Assembly: GCF_017068455.1 (NCBI RefSeq)
Contig: NZ_CP070608.1
Location: 3,842,501-3,906,500 of the forward strand
Length of the DNA stretch: 64,000 nt
Direction of reading: 5' to 3'
Source: Fulvivirga lutea
Lineage (GTDB): Bacteria; Bacteroidota; Bacteroidia; Cytophagales; Cyclobacteriaceae
The translations under genes and the position numbers were made by a program. Position 1 is the stretch's first letter. Each line of letters begins with the position of its first letter. Under the pieces are notes generated by a model. That model was not told where the DNA came from. It saw only the letters and a list, made by a program, of their open reading frames with translations, and did not search any database. This document shows positions 29,145 through 36,557 of the stretch, one piece after another.

Positions 29145-29735
29145 ATGAACTTTCTCGCTCACATATACCTATCTGGCGATAACCAAAAACTAATGGTTGG
29201 AAACTTTATGGGTGACTTCGTGAAAGGCAGCAGTTTTGATCATTATGACGATCTGCTTGTAAAAGGTATATGGCTGCATAGAGCTATTGATGAATACACA
29301 GATCAGCATGAAGTTGTGCACAAAAGTAAGGATCGGTTGAGAGCAAAATACAGGCATTACTCAGGGGTGATTGTAGATGTTTTTTACGATCATTTTCTTG
29401 CCAAAAATTGGTCAGATTATCATACTACAGATTTGCTGACATTCACTCAAAACGCCTACTCAATATTATCCAACTTTAAGAACATTATGCCGGCTAAAGC
29501 TCAATACGTTTTACCATATATGATGGATGGAAATTGGCTTTACCACTATGCAAAAACAGAGGGTATTCACAGATCACTTTCAGGTATGGCAAGAAGAACC
29601 AAATTTAACTCTAAAATGGATGAAGCTGTGAATGATTTGAATGACCATTACACTGAATTTGAAAGTGAATTCAAACTCTTTTTTGAGGACCTAAAAGAAT
29701 TCTGTTCCGATTGGATAGCTAAGGAATTGGCCTAA
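29145..29735 (+). CDS. acpH: Acyl carrier protein phosphodiesterase
   Basis: AcpH removes the 4'-phosphopantetheine group from holo-ACP. The 196-aa protein begins with the family hallmark MNFLAHIYLSGDN and has VGNFMGDFVKG, the LHRAIDEYTD segment and the VDVFYDHFLAKNW motif with its metal-binding Asp/His residues. This HD-like helical fold (DUF479) is confidently recognised; the activity is taken from characterised homologues. It is followed by a small conserved gene after 22 bp. Confidence 0.88.
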   Translation: MNFLAHIYLSGDNQKLMVGNFMGDFVKGSSFDHYDDLLVKGIWLHRAIDEYTDQHEVVHKSKDRLRAKYRHYSGVIVDVFYDHFLAKNWSDYHTTDLLTFTQNAYSILSNFKNIMPAKAQYVLPYMMDGNWLYHYAKTEGIHRSLSGMARRTKFNSKMDEAVNDLNDHYTEFESEFKLFFEDLKEFCSDWIAKELA

Positions 29736-29741
29736 TTTTGC
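29711..29741 (+). promoter_or_regulatory. Promoter of the 122-aa gene
   Basis: ATTG (29711-29714), a 19-bp spacer and TAATTTTG (29734-29741) fit the Bacteroidota consensus with one mismatch in the -33 box. It lies within the 3' end of acpH. The start codon at 29758 is 16 nt downstream of the box. Confidence 0.55.
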
Positions 29742-29757
29742 AGAAACAATTTTTGTT

Positions 29758-30126
29758 ATGAATAACGATCCAGAATTAAACGGCAAATATTTAGGCTCAA
29801 TAACGCAAGATTTTGCAGTAGTTTCTGACACGCTTAAAGAAGCATCCTACCAAATAAGAAAAAGAGGCTTCTCAGATCATCCAGTATTTGCAATCGCTAA
29901 GTTTGAACAGCCTATTGGGCAGTTGCTCATAGCCAAAGAAGACCTTGCCGTTAACTGGAATTACAATGCTTCTTTTTTGGATGAATTTGTACAGCGTGAA
30001 ATTGTGGCGGCTGATAAAGTAGATGAATTTAAGGCGAACTATAAAGACCCTGACGAATTTTGCTGCCTATTCGTAATAGACGATGACTTTACAAAATTCG
30101 TATTTATACCTTATCCAGAAGATTAA
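29758..30126 (+). CDS. Conserved hypothetical protein (122 aa)
   Basis: A soluble 122-aa protein without signal peptide or membrane segment. I recognise no named family, but its mix of hydrophobic strands (HPVFAIAKF, GQLLIAKED) and a conserved-looking C-terminal block FCCLFVIDDDFTKFVFIPYPED suggest a compact alpha/beta domain. It follows acpH and has its own likely promoter. The TAA stop falls in a TTAA tetranucleotide shared with the stop of the convergent thiL gene. Confidence 0.75.
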   Translation: MNNDPELNGKYLGSITQDFAVVSDTLKEASYQIRKRGFSDHPVFAIAKFEQPIGQLLIAKEDLAVNWNYNASFLDEFVQREIVAADKVDEFKANYKDPDEFCCLFVIDDDFTKFVFIPYPED

Positions 30127-31160
30127 TCTTTTTTGTAGTGATTCCAGCCTTGCGCCTTAATATCAATCAGGTTTTCTTGTTTGGTTACCATTTTACAGCC
30201 TTCTGAAAATTCTTTTACATAGCCAATAAAGTGGATGTCAGAATGATTCTTGAGCTTTTCATAATCATCTTGATTGATGGTAAAAAGAAGCTCATAATCT
30301 TCACCGCCATTCAATGCTGCAGTTGTTGAGTCTATACCTAACTCATAGCCAGTATCGTAAGTCTGTTTGTCAATAGGCAATTTATCTTCATAGATCTGAA
30401 CACCAATTTTGGAGCTTTTAGCAAGGTGCATGAGTTCTGAAGCCAGGCCGTCTGAAATGTCGATCATAGAAGAAGGTACCAGTTTTAATTCTGCCAGCTC
30501 ATGAATTATATCCATTCTTGCAGACGGTTTAAGTTGCCTTTGTACTATGTAATCATATTTATCCAATTGGGGCTGCATTTCCGGATTAGACAAGAACACT
30601 TGTTTTTCGCGCTCCAACACCTGCAGACCTAGGTAGGCAGCTCCTAAATCTCCGGTAACACAAATTATATCGCCTTTCTTTGCTCCTGAACGTTTAACCA
30701 CTGATTTCTTATCCACCTGACCCAATGCAGTAATCGACAACACTAATCCGCTGGCAGAAGAACTTGTGTCACCTCCAACAAGGTCAACCTTAAAATCTTC
30801 ACACGCCTTTAAAATTCCTTGATAAAGCGTATCCACAGCTTCTAAGGAAAACCTATTACTTAAACCAATATTTACAGTAATTTGAGTGGGAACGCCATTC
30901 ATAGCCGCTATGTCTGATACATTTACAGCTACTGCTTTGTAACCCAAGTGTGCCAATGGCATATAGGATAAATCGAAGTGCACGCCTTCCAAAAGCATAT
31001 CGGTGGAAACCAAAAGCTGCTTATCCTTTACATCTATTATTGCGGCATCATCACCTATCCCTTCAAGGGTAGATTTATGCTTATTTTTAGTGCTATTTTT
31101 GATACGCTCAATAATTCCAAATTCTCCTAAATCACTTAATTCAGTCCTTTTTTCAGCCAT
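30123..31160 (-). CDS. thiL: Thiamine-monophosphate kinase
   Basis: ThiL phosphorylates thiamine monophosphate to the active cofactor thiamine diphosphate. The 345-aa protein has the AIRS/PurM-like fold with GIGDDAAII near residue 35, STDMLLEGVHFD, AVNVSDIAAMNG, LVGGDTSSS and a C-terminal MIDISDGLASEL and LNGGEDYELLFT, all family signatures that bind ATP-Mg. It stands alone with no other thi gene in the window. A minus-strand -7 box TAACTTTG is at 31214-31221, 53 nt upstream of the start. Confidence 0.95.
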   Translation of the reverse strand: MAEKRTELSDLGEFGIIERIKNSTKNKHKSTLEGIGDDAAIIDVKDKQLLVSTDMLLEGVHFDLSYMPLAHLGYKAVAVNVSDIAAMNGVPTQITVNIGLSNRFSLEAVDTLYQGILKACEDFKVDLVGGDTSSSASGLVLSITALGQVDKKSVVKRSGAKKGDIICVTGDLGAAYLGLQVLEREKQVFLSNPEMQPQLDKYDYIVQRQLKPSARMDIIHELAELKLVPSSMIDISDGLASELMHLAKSSKIGVQIYEDKLPIDKQTYDTGYELGIDSTTAALNGGEDYELLFTINQDDYEKLKNHSDIHFIGYVKEFSEGCKMVTKQENLIDIKAQGWNHYKKD

Positions 31161-31305
31161 TTTCTATTAAAATTTAGATGTAACTCAACGGTTAAAACCG
31201 CAGTTCAGCGTTGCAAAGTTATACTTAATCTAGTATCGGCCATTGTCTTGGTGACTAAAATGCTTCTCAGGCGTATTTAGTAACAAAACAACAACCTATA
31301 AGAAG

Positions 31306-31479
31306 ATGAAAGGAATAATTGCAGAAATATTGGTAGTTGCGCTTATGTTAGTTCTTTTTGCATCATGTGGCCCGAGGCCTCAGTACAAAACCGCAAAGGG
31401 AAAAAAGAAATTAAAATACTATAATTCGGTACAATACGACCGTGTTGATGTGGCAGATTATAAGAAAATCAGGAATTAA
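31306..31479 (+). CDS. 57-residue predicted lipoprotein
   Basis: ATG at 31306 opens a 57-codon frame ending at TAA 31477-31479. The product has a hydrophobic signal of 20 residues ending LFASC (Cys21), then a short very basic tail with KTAKGKKKLKYY and SVQYDRVDVADYKK. The lipobox, the coherent basic tail and the in-gap location support a real gene. Its end overlaps the convergent epimerase gene by 11 bp. Similar tiny lipoproteins occur in other Bacteroidota, from memory; no function is known to me. Confidence 0.65.
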   Translation: MKGIIAEILVVALMLVLFASCGPRPQYKTAKGKKKLKYYNSVQYDRVDVADYKKIRN

Positions 31480-31873
31480 TCTCCTGGCATAGTTCTACAA
31501 GAACACCATTAGTAGATTTAGGGTGTAGAAAGCAAACCAATTTGTTATCTGCACCTTTTTTTGGCTTCTCATTAAGCAAAATAAAACCCTCATCTTGCAG
31601 ACGCTTCATTTCCGCTTCAATATCAGTTACATCGTAGGCAATATGATGAATACCCTCGCCCTTCTTTTCAATAAACTTAGCTATAGGGCTTGCCGGATCA
31701 GTTGCTTCCAGTAATTCTATTTTAGATTCGCCCATTTGGAAGAAAGAAGTGTTTACATTTTCTGATACAACTTCTTCCGTTTTGTAGGGCTCTGTATTTA
31801 ATAATGAAGAAAATAATTTATTTGACGTTTCAAGGCTTTTAACGGCTATTCCAATATGTTCTATTTTGTTCAT
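31469..31873 (-). CDS. mce: Methylmalonyl-CoA epimerase
   Basis: This 134-aa VOC-fold enzyme interconverts (R)- and (S)-methylmalonyl-CoA on the route between propionyl-CoA and succinyl-CoA. Metal-binding His/Glu positions are visible: H6 (KIEHIGIAV), the ELLEAT segment (about residues 52-57), HHIAYDV (about 76-82) and the terminal LVELCQ (Glu). The EGIHHIAYDV block distinguishes it from glyoxalase I. The other genes of the pathway (mutase, carboxylase) are not in the window. Confidence 0.88.
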   Translation of the reverse strand: MNKIEHIGIAVKSLETSNKLFSSLLNTEPYKTEEVVSENVNTSFFQMGESKIELLEATDPASPIAKFIEKKGEGIHHIAYDVTDIEAEMKRLQDEGFILLNEKPKKGADNKLVCFLHPKSTNGVLVELCQEINS

Positions 31874-31984
31874 GAGTAGTTTTTATCTTTGTGCTGACAA
31901 TAGAACGTTAAAGTTTGAAACTTTTTGCCCTTGTGAAAAGTTTTAGTTTAAATTTATTTCTCCAAAGCAGAAAGAAATATAATT

Positions 31985-32398
31985 ATGATGGAGACAGCAA
32001 ACGACATACATGTAGAGGCGGCCCGGATTCAAAAAGATATAAAAAGCTATTTAGGGCTAAGAAGTAATGCCCTGATTTTTGAATACAGTAAATTTGAAGG
32101 AAAGATTAAATTGGATTTGATAACTATCAATCCGAGGCACAATCAATCTTTTTTATTTCATTCTGAATTAGGTTTCGACAAAGTAGATGCATTAAAGAAA
32201 ATGCTTACTTACGTTGAGAATTATAAGGAGAAAGAAAGCTCTTATACTATTCAGTGGATAGCTAATAATGAAAATAAGGAGTTGCACACTTCTTACTTTA
32301 GAGCAAGTAGCATTTACGATGCGCTAGATAAGTTGTATTACGGTAGAGATAGTAATACAATTACCGTTTTTAGTGTAGTATTGAATCCAGTGGCTTAA
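31985..32398 (+). CDS. Conserved hypothetical protein (137 aa)
   Basis: A soluble 137-aa protein beginning with two consecutive ATG codons (31985 and 31988); either could be used. It contains alternating amphipathic helices and strands (NALIFEYSKFEGKIKLDLIT and SYTIQWIAN) and ends in ITVFSVVLNPV. No family recognised. It precedes the iscA-type gene by 10 bp, so the two may be linked transcriptionally, although a -7 box for iscA overlaps its stop. Confidence 0.75.
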   Translation: MMETANDIHVEAARIQKDIKSYLGLRSNALIFEYSKFEGKIKLDLITINPRHNQSFLFHSELGFDKVDALKKMLTYVENYKEKESSYTIQWIANNENKELHTSYFRASSIYDALDKLYYGRDSNTITVFSVVLNPVA

Positions 32399-32403
32399 TT
32401 TTG
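32396..32403 (+). promoter_or_regulatory. Candidate -7 box of the IscA-type gene
   Basis: TAATTTTG overlaps the stop codon of the upstream gene and ends 5 nt before the ATG at 32409. No good -33 box is present at 18-21 bp. If used, the mRNA would be nearly leaderless. Confidence 0.4.
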
Positions 32404-32408
32404 CAATT

Positions 32409-32735
32409 ATGATAAGTGTAACAGATAAGGCGAAAGATAGAATTATAGAATTGAGGAATCAGGAAGGTAAGTCTGATGACCACAACATCCGTGTGTTGGT
32501 ACAAGGTGGTGGTTGCTCAGGTTTGATGTACGACCTAAAATTTGATTCTGCTGTTGAAGATAGCGATGAAGTGTTTGAAGATAAAGGCGTAAAAATTCTT
32601 GTTGACAAGAAAAGTTTGCTTTACTTATTAGGCACTACATTAGACTTTTCAGACGGACTAAATGGCAAAGGCTTTCAGTTTATTAACCCAAATGCCACAA
32701 GAACTTGTGGTTGTGGAGAGAGTTTTGCGGTTTAA
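32409..32735 (+). CDS. A-type iron-sulfur cluster carrier (IscA/ErpA/HesB family)
   Basis: A-type carriers hold and deliver Fe-S clusters to apoproteins. The 108-aa protein has the three invariant cysteines: C36 in GGGCSG, and C100 and C102 in CGCGESF near the C-terminus. The family length and the residue pattern between (LDFSDGLNGKGFQFINPNA) are typical. No SUF operon is in the window, so whether it is SufA-, IscA- or ErpA-like cannot be decided. A strong terminator follows. Confidence 0.92.
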   Translation: MISVTDKAKDRIIELRNQEGKSDDHNIRVLVQGGGCSGLMYDLKFDSAVEDSDEVFEDKGVKILVDKKSLLYLLGTTLDFSDGLNGKGFQFINPNATRTCGCGESFAV

Positions 32736-32754
32736 GTATCGAATTACAATATTT

Positions 32755-32783
32755 AAAAAGGCTTCCGATCGGAAGCCTTTTTT
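32755..32783. terminator. Bidirectional terminator
   Basis: A near-perfect palindrome, AAAAAGGCTTCC then GATC then GGAAGCCTTTTT, with A and T tracts outside. It ends the iscA-type gene on the plus strand and reaches the stop of the 614-aa gene on the minus strand. Confidence 0.9.
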
Positions 32784-34626
32784 ATTTACCCATTGCTTTT
32801 ATTACTCGATCCTCCTGTATAAGAACATCACGCATGAGGAGATTATGTGGAAACACCTTTAATTTAGATTTTTTAAACCCGTGCATAATTTGAATTAATG
32901 AATCAGCTGTAATCAATGATAAATTAAGTTCATATTCAAGACCAACATCCTTTATAAAGTCATCACTGAATTCCGGTCCAATCAATAATGATTTAATCAC
33001 AGTATAGCCTTTTGATTTAGCCAAGTCTGAATATGCCTTTAACTGTCTTTTTACAGCACTGAATTTATTATACCCACTATCCTTGTTAGTTTTACATTCA
33101 ACAATTATCAATTGATTTTTGCCCAAATCAATCACCAGATCAATCTTATCTTTTTTAGTGTTTAATGTTTTTCTAATTGAATCATCAACTTTAAAGCCAA
33201 GGTTTTGAAAAATCTTCATTGTTAATGACTCGAATTTCAGGCCTATTTCACTTTCTTTTATTCTTATTCCATTTTCTTTTAACGTTTTGATATCCCTGTA
33301 GCCAAAAGCTGAGTAATTCTCTAAATACATATTTTCAGAATCTTTAAAGACTTCCAATACATTAGAAATTAAATTTCCTCTGGTTTTGGCTCCTTGTTTT
33401 GAGGCAAATTTCGATAGTTCTTTTTCTGGAATTACCTCTAATACATCGCGAGGTTTTATATTGTAATCTAAAAGGTACTCACTGCTAAGAACTTTTTCTT
33501 CTTGTAATTCAAACTCCTGTTTTAGGATAGCATTGACTTTGGGTATCAATTCATTAATTTCATTCAGCATCTTCTCATATCCTTCATGAGAGATGCCAAC
33601 TTTAGTGTCCTTTTCGATATGGTCAAAATAATCAATGAGATTTTGAATCTTTTCCTCAACAGTTGCTCCTTTTAATGACGGTTCTATTGAAAGACCTTTA
33701 TCACATAACTCTGATATAAATTTTTTCTTCTCTGTTAATTTCGTATCGTCTTTGTAGATATCATTTGAAAGTATTGTACTAAAGGAAATACCTTCGTTGA
33801 TTATATTTTTGATCTTAATATCAAGCGGTTGCTTCCAATCAATGTTATGTTTTTTACATACGAGATTAATTTGAGGCTCTCTTATCTGCTTTAAAACTCT
33901 TCTAAAGAACTTATCGGCTACCTCTTTTCCTCTAATTTTCCGGAGAACCCTTACCATTTCATCAGCTACATAAACCATGTTATTCTTCTTAGAATAGAAG
34001 ACTATACCCGTATTTTTTAGTTGGTCAATTACACTTTGAACCTCCATTTTATCAATGGGCACAACCATGTAATTTATGAGCTTAATTTCTTCTTGCGAAA
34101 GCTCTAATTGTTGTGATAATGTGATCAAGATTGATTGCTCATCTGCGGTAATTTTTGGTTCTTGATTATTATCCTCATCATTATAATATGCAGTATGGAC
34201 ACATGCTTTATAAATAAGATAATCTCGTATTCTCGACTCTGAAGAGTCGTGTTCTTTCAGATCATTTTCTAACTGTTTTATTTTCTTTTTGATTTGCTTT
34301 ATTTCCTGCTCATATAGTCTAGAAAGCCAATCTTGTTTCATAATACAATTGCCATCTCTAATTATAATATCAATTAGTATATCGAGTTGAGATGTCACAT
34401 TAACAAATTCTGTTTTTATGAAACTCGCAAATTCGTTCTCAAGGAGAGAAAATACATTAGAGATATTCTGACTATCTATATTCTTTAAGTCTCCACTGTA
34501 TTCTGAAATTATCTTATCAACTTTTGAATAATTAGCCGGGTTTTCTGAGAGAATGCCATCAATAATTTTAAGGAAAGAGTTCTTTTCAAAAGAATTTAGG
34601 CGATCGAGAATTTTCTCTAATTTCAT
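32782..34626 (-). CDS. Large protein with C-terminal PD-(D/E)XK (Mrr-like) nuclease domain
   Basis: A 614-aa Lys/Ile/Asn-rich soluble protein. Residues about 1-150 are helical with a coiled-coil stretch (about 98-125); about 150-450 are helix-rich with no family I recognise. The C-terminal domain (about 460-590) has the nuclease triad in order: E466 in KFESL, D496 in KIDLVID, and E510-C-K512 in IVECKT, plus Q528/Y532 in a helix resembling the QxxxY of Mrr-type nucleases. A short segment before it (KTRGNLISNVLE, about 407-418) could be a SAP-like DNA-binding helix pair. It lies alone between housekeeping genes. A role in defence or repair is inference from the nuclease fold; no methyltransferase, helicase or reverse transcriptase partner is adjacent. 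Confidence 0.75.
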   Translation of the reverse strand: MKLEKILDRLNSFEKNSFLKIIDGILSENPANYSKVDKIISEYSGDLKNIDSQNISNVFSLLENEFASFIKTEFVNVTSQLDILIDIIIRDGNCIMKQDWLSRLYEQEIKQIKKKIKQLENDLKEHDSSESRIRDYLIYKACVHTAYYNDEDNNQEPKITADEQSILITLSQQLELSQEEIKLINYMVVPIDKMEVQSVIDQLKNTGIVFYSKKNNMVYVADEMVRVLRKIRGKEVADKFFRRVLKQIREPQINLVCKKHNIDWKQPLDIKIKNIINEGISFSTILSNDIYKDDTKLTEKKKFISELCDKGLSIEPSLKGATVEEKIQNLIDYFDHIEKDTKVGISHEGYEKMLNEINELIPKVNAILKQEFELQEEKVLSSEYLLDYNIKPRDVLEVIPEKELSKFASKQGAKTRGNLISNVLEVFKDSENMYLENYSAFGYRDIKTLKENGIRIKESEIGLKFESLTMKIFQNLGFKVDDSIRKTLNTKKDKIDLVIDLGKNQLIIVECKTNKDSGYNKFSAVKRQLKAYSDLAKSKGYTVIKSLLIGPEFSDDFIKDVGLEYELNLSLITADSLIQIMHGFKKSKLKVFPHNLLMRDVLIQEDRVIKAMGK

Positions 34627-34750
34627 GATGCTTATCTTTAAATAAAGTCAATATTAAATTTAAATATGACAATTTAAGATAAGTAAAACTACATTATTTT
34701 AAAAGTGAATCATATTAAGCTTTGAAAGCTTAGGAAAGGTTTTTTATTTT

Positions 34751-34780
34751 ACCCACCCCTAGCCCCTCCCGAGAGGGGAA
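34751..34780. repeat. Intergenic GC-rich palindromic repeat element
   Basis: ACCCACCCCTAGCCCCTCCC followed by GAGAGGGGAA contains CCCCTC-CC-GAGAGGGG-type inverted arms (CCCCTC at 34763-34768 with GAGGGG at 34773-34778). It is far more GC-rich than its AT-rich surroundings. Similar elements are scattered through Bacteroidota genomes, from general knowledge; only one copy is in this window. Confidence 0.6.
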
Positions 34781-34791
34781 TATGCATTCCA

Positions 34792-35211
34792 CTAATCTAT
34801 AGTTGCAATACACTTCAACTCAATAGCAATAGGGGTTGGCAGTGAGTTTATTTCTACGGTAGTTCTGCACGGCTGATTATCCTTGAAATACTCTGCGTAA
34901 ATAGCATTGTACTTCTTGAAATCTACCTTAATATTCGTGAGAAACACCGTAACATCTACTAGTTTATCCCAACTACTACCTGAAGCCTCTAAAACTAACC
35001 GTACATTTTCAAATACAGAATGGCACTGGGCTTCAATATCATAGTCAGTTATATTACCATCAGCGTCTAGTGTAACACCTGGTATTTCTTTTGTTCCTTT
35101 TTTTCTGGGCCCAACTCCTGACAGAAACAATAAGTTACCCACTTTACGTGCGTGAGGGTATAAACCTACCGGTTCTGGTGCTTTGTCCGAGTTTTTAATG
35201 CTATCGCTCAT
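34792..35211 (-). CDS. RidA/YjgF-family protein, 2-aminomuconate-deaminase-like
   Basis: RidA-family trimers hydrolyse reactive enamine/imine intermediates. The 139-aa sequence has the N-terminal PVGLYPHARKVGNLLFLSGVGPR and the C-terminal RTTVEINSLPTPIAIELKCIATID; the latter matches the family signature but with a Thr instead of the usual Ser after the Arg. The block GVGPRKKGTKEIPGV resembles 2-aminomuconate deaminase of kynurenine degradation more than E. coli RidA. No other tryptophan-degradation gene is nearby. It lies 2 bp after pepP on the same strand. Confidence 0.8.
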   Translation of the reverse strand: MSDSIKNSDKAPEPVGLYPHARKVGNLLFLSGVGPRKKGTKEIPGVTLDADGNITDYDIEAQCHSVFENVRLVLEASGSSWDKLVDVTVFLTNIKVDFKKYNAIYAEYFKDNQPCRTTVEINSLPTPIAIELKCIATID

Positions 35212-35213
35212 AC

Positions 35214-36503
35214 TTAAGAATTCATCAAATCTTCAATCTCTTCGGCTTCAATAGGGATATTGCGCATCAGGTCGAATGTGCCATCTTTGGTAATTACAAT
35301 GTCATTTTCAAGTCTTACCCCGAGACTTTCTTCTCTAATATAAATTCCAGGCTCCACAGTAAATACCATGCCTTCCTTCATCTCCTGATAAATATTAGGC
35401 ACATCATGCACATCTAAACCTATATGGTGCGAAGTGCCATGCATAAAGTATTTTTTGTAAACTGGGTTTGATGGATCCTGGTTTTTTACATCCGTTTTAT
35501 CGATCAGACCTAAACCTATCAATTCGCTCTCCATCAACTTGCCCACCTCTTTATGGTATTCAGGAATTACATTTCCTGGCCTCAACATTTTGGTGGCCTC
35601 TCTTTTTACTTTTAATACGGCATTATAAACCGCTTTTTGACGCTCCGTGAACCTACCATTAACAGGTATTGTACGAGTCATGTCGGCATTATAATTGGCA
35701 TATTCAGCGCCTACATCCATGAGCAGCAGGTCGCCATCTTTACACTCCTGATTATTATCAATATAATGTAGCACACATGCGCTGTATCCTGAGGCTACTA
35801 TTGGCGTATATGCAAAACCTCTAGAACGGTTTCTCACAAATTCATGAAGATATTCGGCTTCAATCTCGTATTCCATTACGCCTGGCTTCACAAACTTTGC
35901 TACCCTTCTAAAGCCTTTTTCAGTGATATCACATGCAATTTGCATGGCATCAATCTCGTATTGAGACTTAGAGGTACGAACGTTATGCATTAATGGTGCA
36001 GAACGTTCATACTTATGAATGGGGTACTTATCCTTACACCAATTTAAAAATCTTCTATCCCTAGTCTGAACCTCAACAACTGCTCTTATATGCTCATTTG
36101 TATTCAGGTAAACATGCTCTGCCTCAGCCATAAGTGTGTTAAACACACCTTCGAAGCTCGATACCCAAAGGATATTTTTTATTCCTGAAATTTCCTCAGC
36201 TTCTTCTTTGGTGAATTTATGACCCTCCCAGATTGCGATATTTTCATTCGTCTCTTTTAAGAACAACACTTCAGAGAAGGTTTTATCGTAAAAATCAGGG
36301 AATAACACCAACATACTTTCCTCTTGGTCTATGCCTGAAAGGCTCAACAAATCGTTATTTTGACGAAAAACCATCGTTCCATCAGCATTCGTTGGCATGA
36401 TATCATTAGAATTAAAAACAGCTATTGAGTTGGGCTTCATTTGCTCCACAAACTGCTTTCTGTTTTTTATGTATAGTTCTTTATTAAGAGGTGTATATTT
36501 CAT
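35214..36503 (-). CDS. pepP: Xaa-Pro aminopeptidase, M24B family
   Basis: This 429-aa metallopeptidase removes the N-terminal residue from peptides with proline at position 2. An N-terminal creatinase-like domain (about 1-170) precedes the pita-bread catalytic domain with its five metal ligands: two Asp in LLMDVGAEYANYNADMTR, the His in FMHGTSHHIGLDVHD, and Glu in FTVEPGIYI and LENDIVI. Length is typical for bacterial AMP/PepP. It overlaps no neighbour but runs to within 2 bp of the RidA-like gene, suggesting cotranscription. Confidence 0.93.
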   Translation of the reverse strand: MKYTPLNKELYIKNRKQFVEQMKPNSIAVFNSNDIMPTNADGTMVFRQNNDLLSLSGIDQEESMLVLFPDFYDKTFSEVLFLKETNENIAIWEGHKFTKEEAEEISGIKNILWVSSFEGVFNTLMAEAEHVYLNTNEHIRAVVEVQTRDRRFLNWCKDKYPIHKYERSAPLMHNVRTSKSQYEIDAMQIACDITEKGFRRVAKFVKPGVMEYEIEAEYLHEFVRNRSRGFAYTPIVASGYSACVLHYIDNNQECKDGDLLLMDVGAEYANYNADMTRTIPVNGRFTERQKAVYNAVLKVKREATKMLRPGNVIPEYHKEVGKLMESELIGLGLIDKTDVKNQDPSNPVYKKYFMHGTSHHIGLDVHDVPNIYQEMKEGMVFTVEPGIYIREESLGVRLENDIVITKDGTFDLMRNIPIEAEEIEDLMNS

Positions 36504-36557
36504 AATGGCTAATTAGTCTAATTTCAGTAGAAGTTAAATTCTGCTAAATTTAATGTT

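Noticed and set aside
32782-34626. Type I or type II restriction-modification system
   Set aside because: No DNA methyltransferase or specificity subunit is encoded beside the nuclease; only the nuclease fold is supported.
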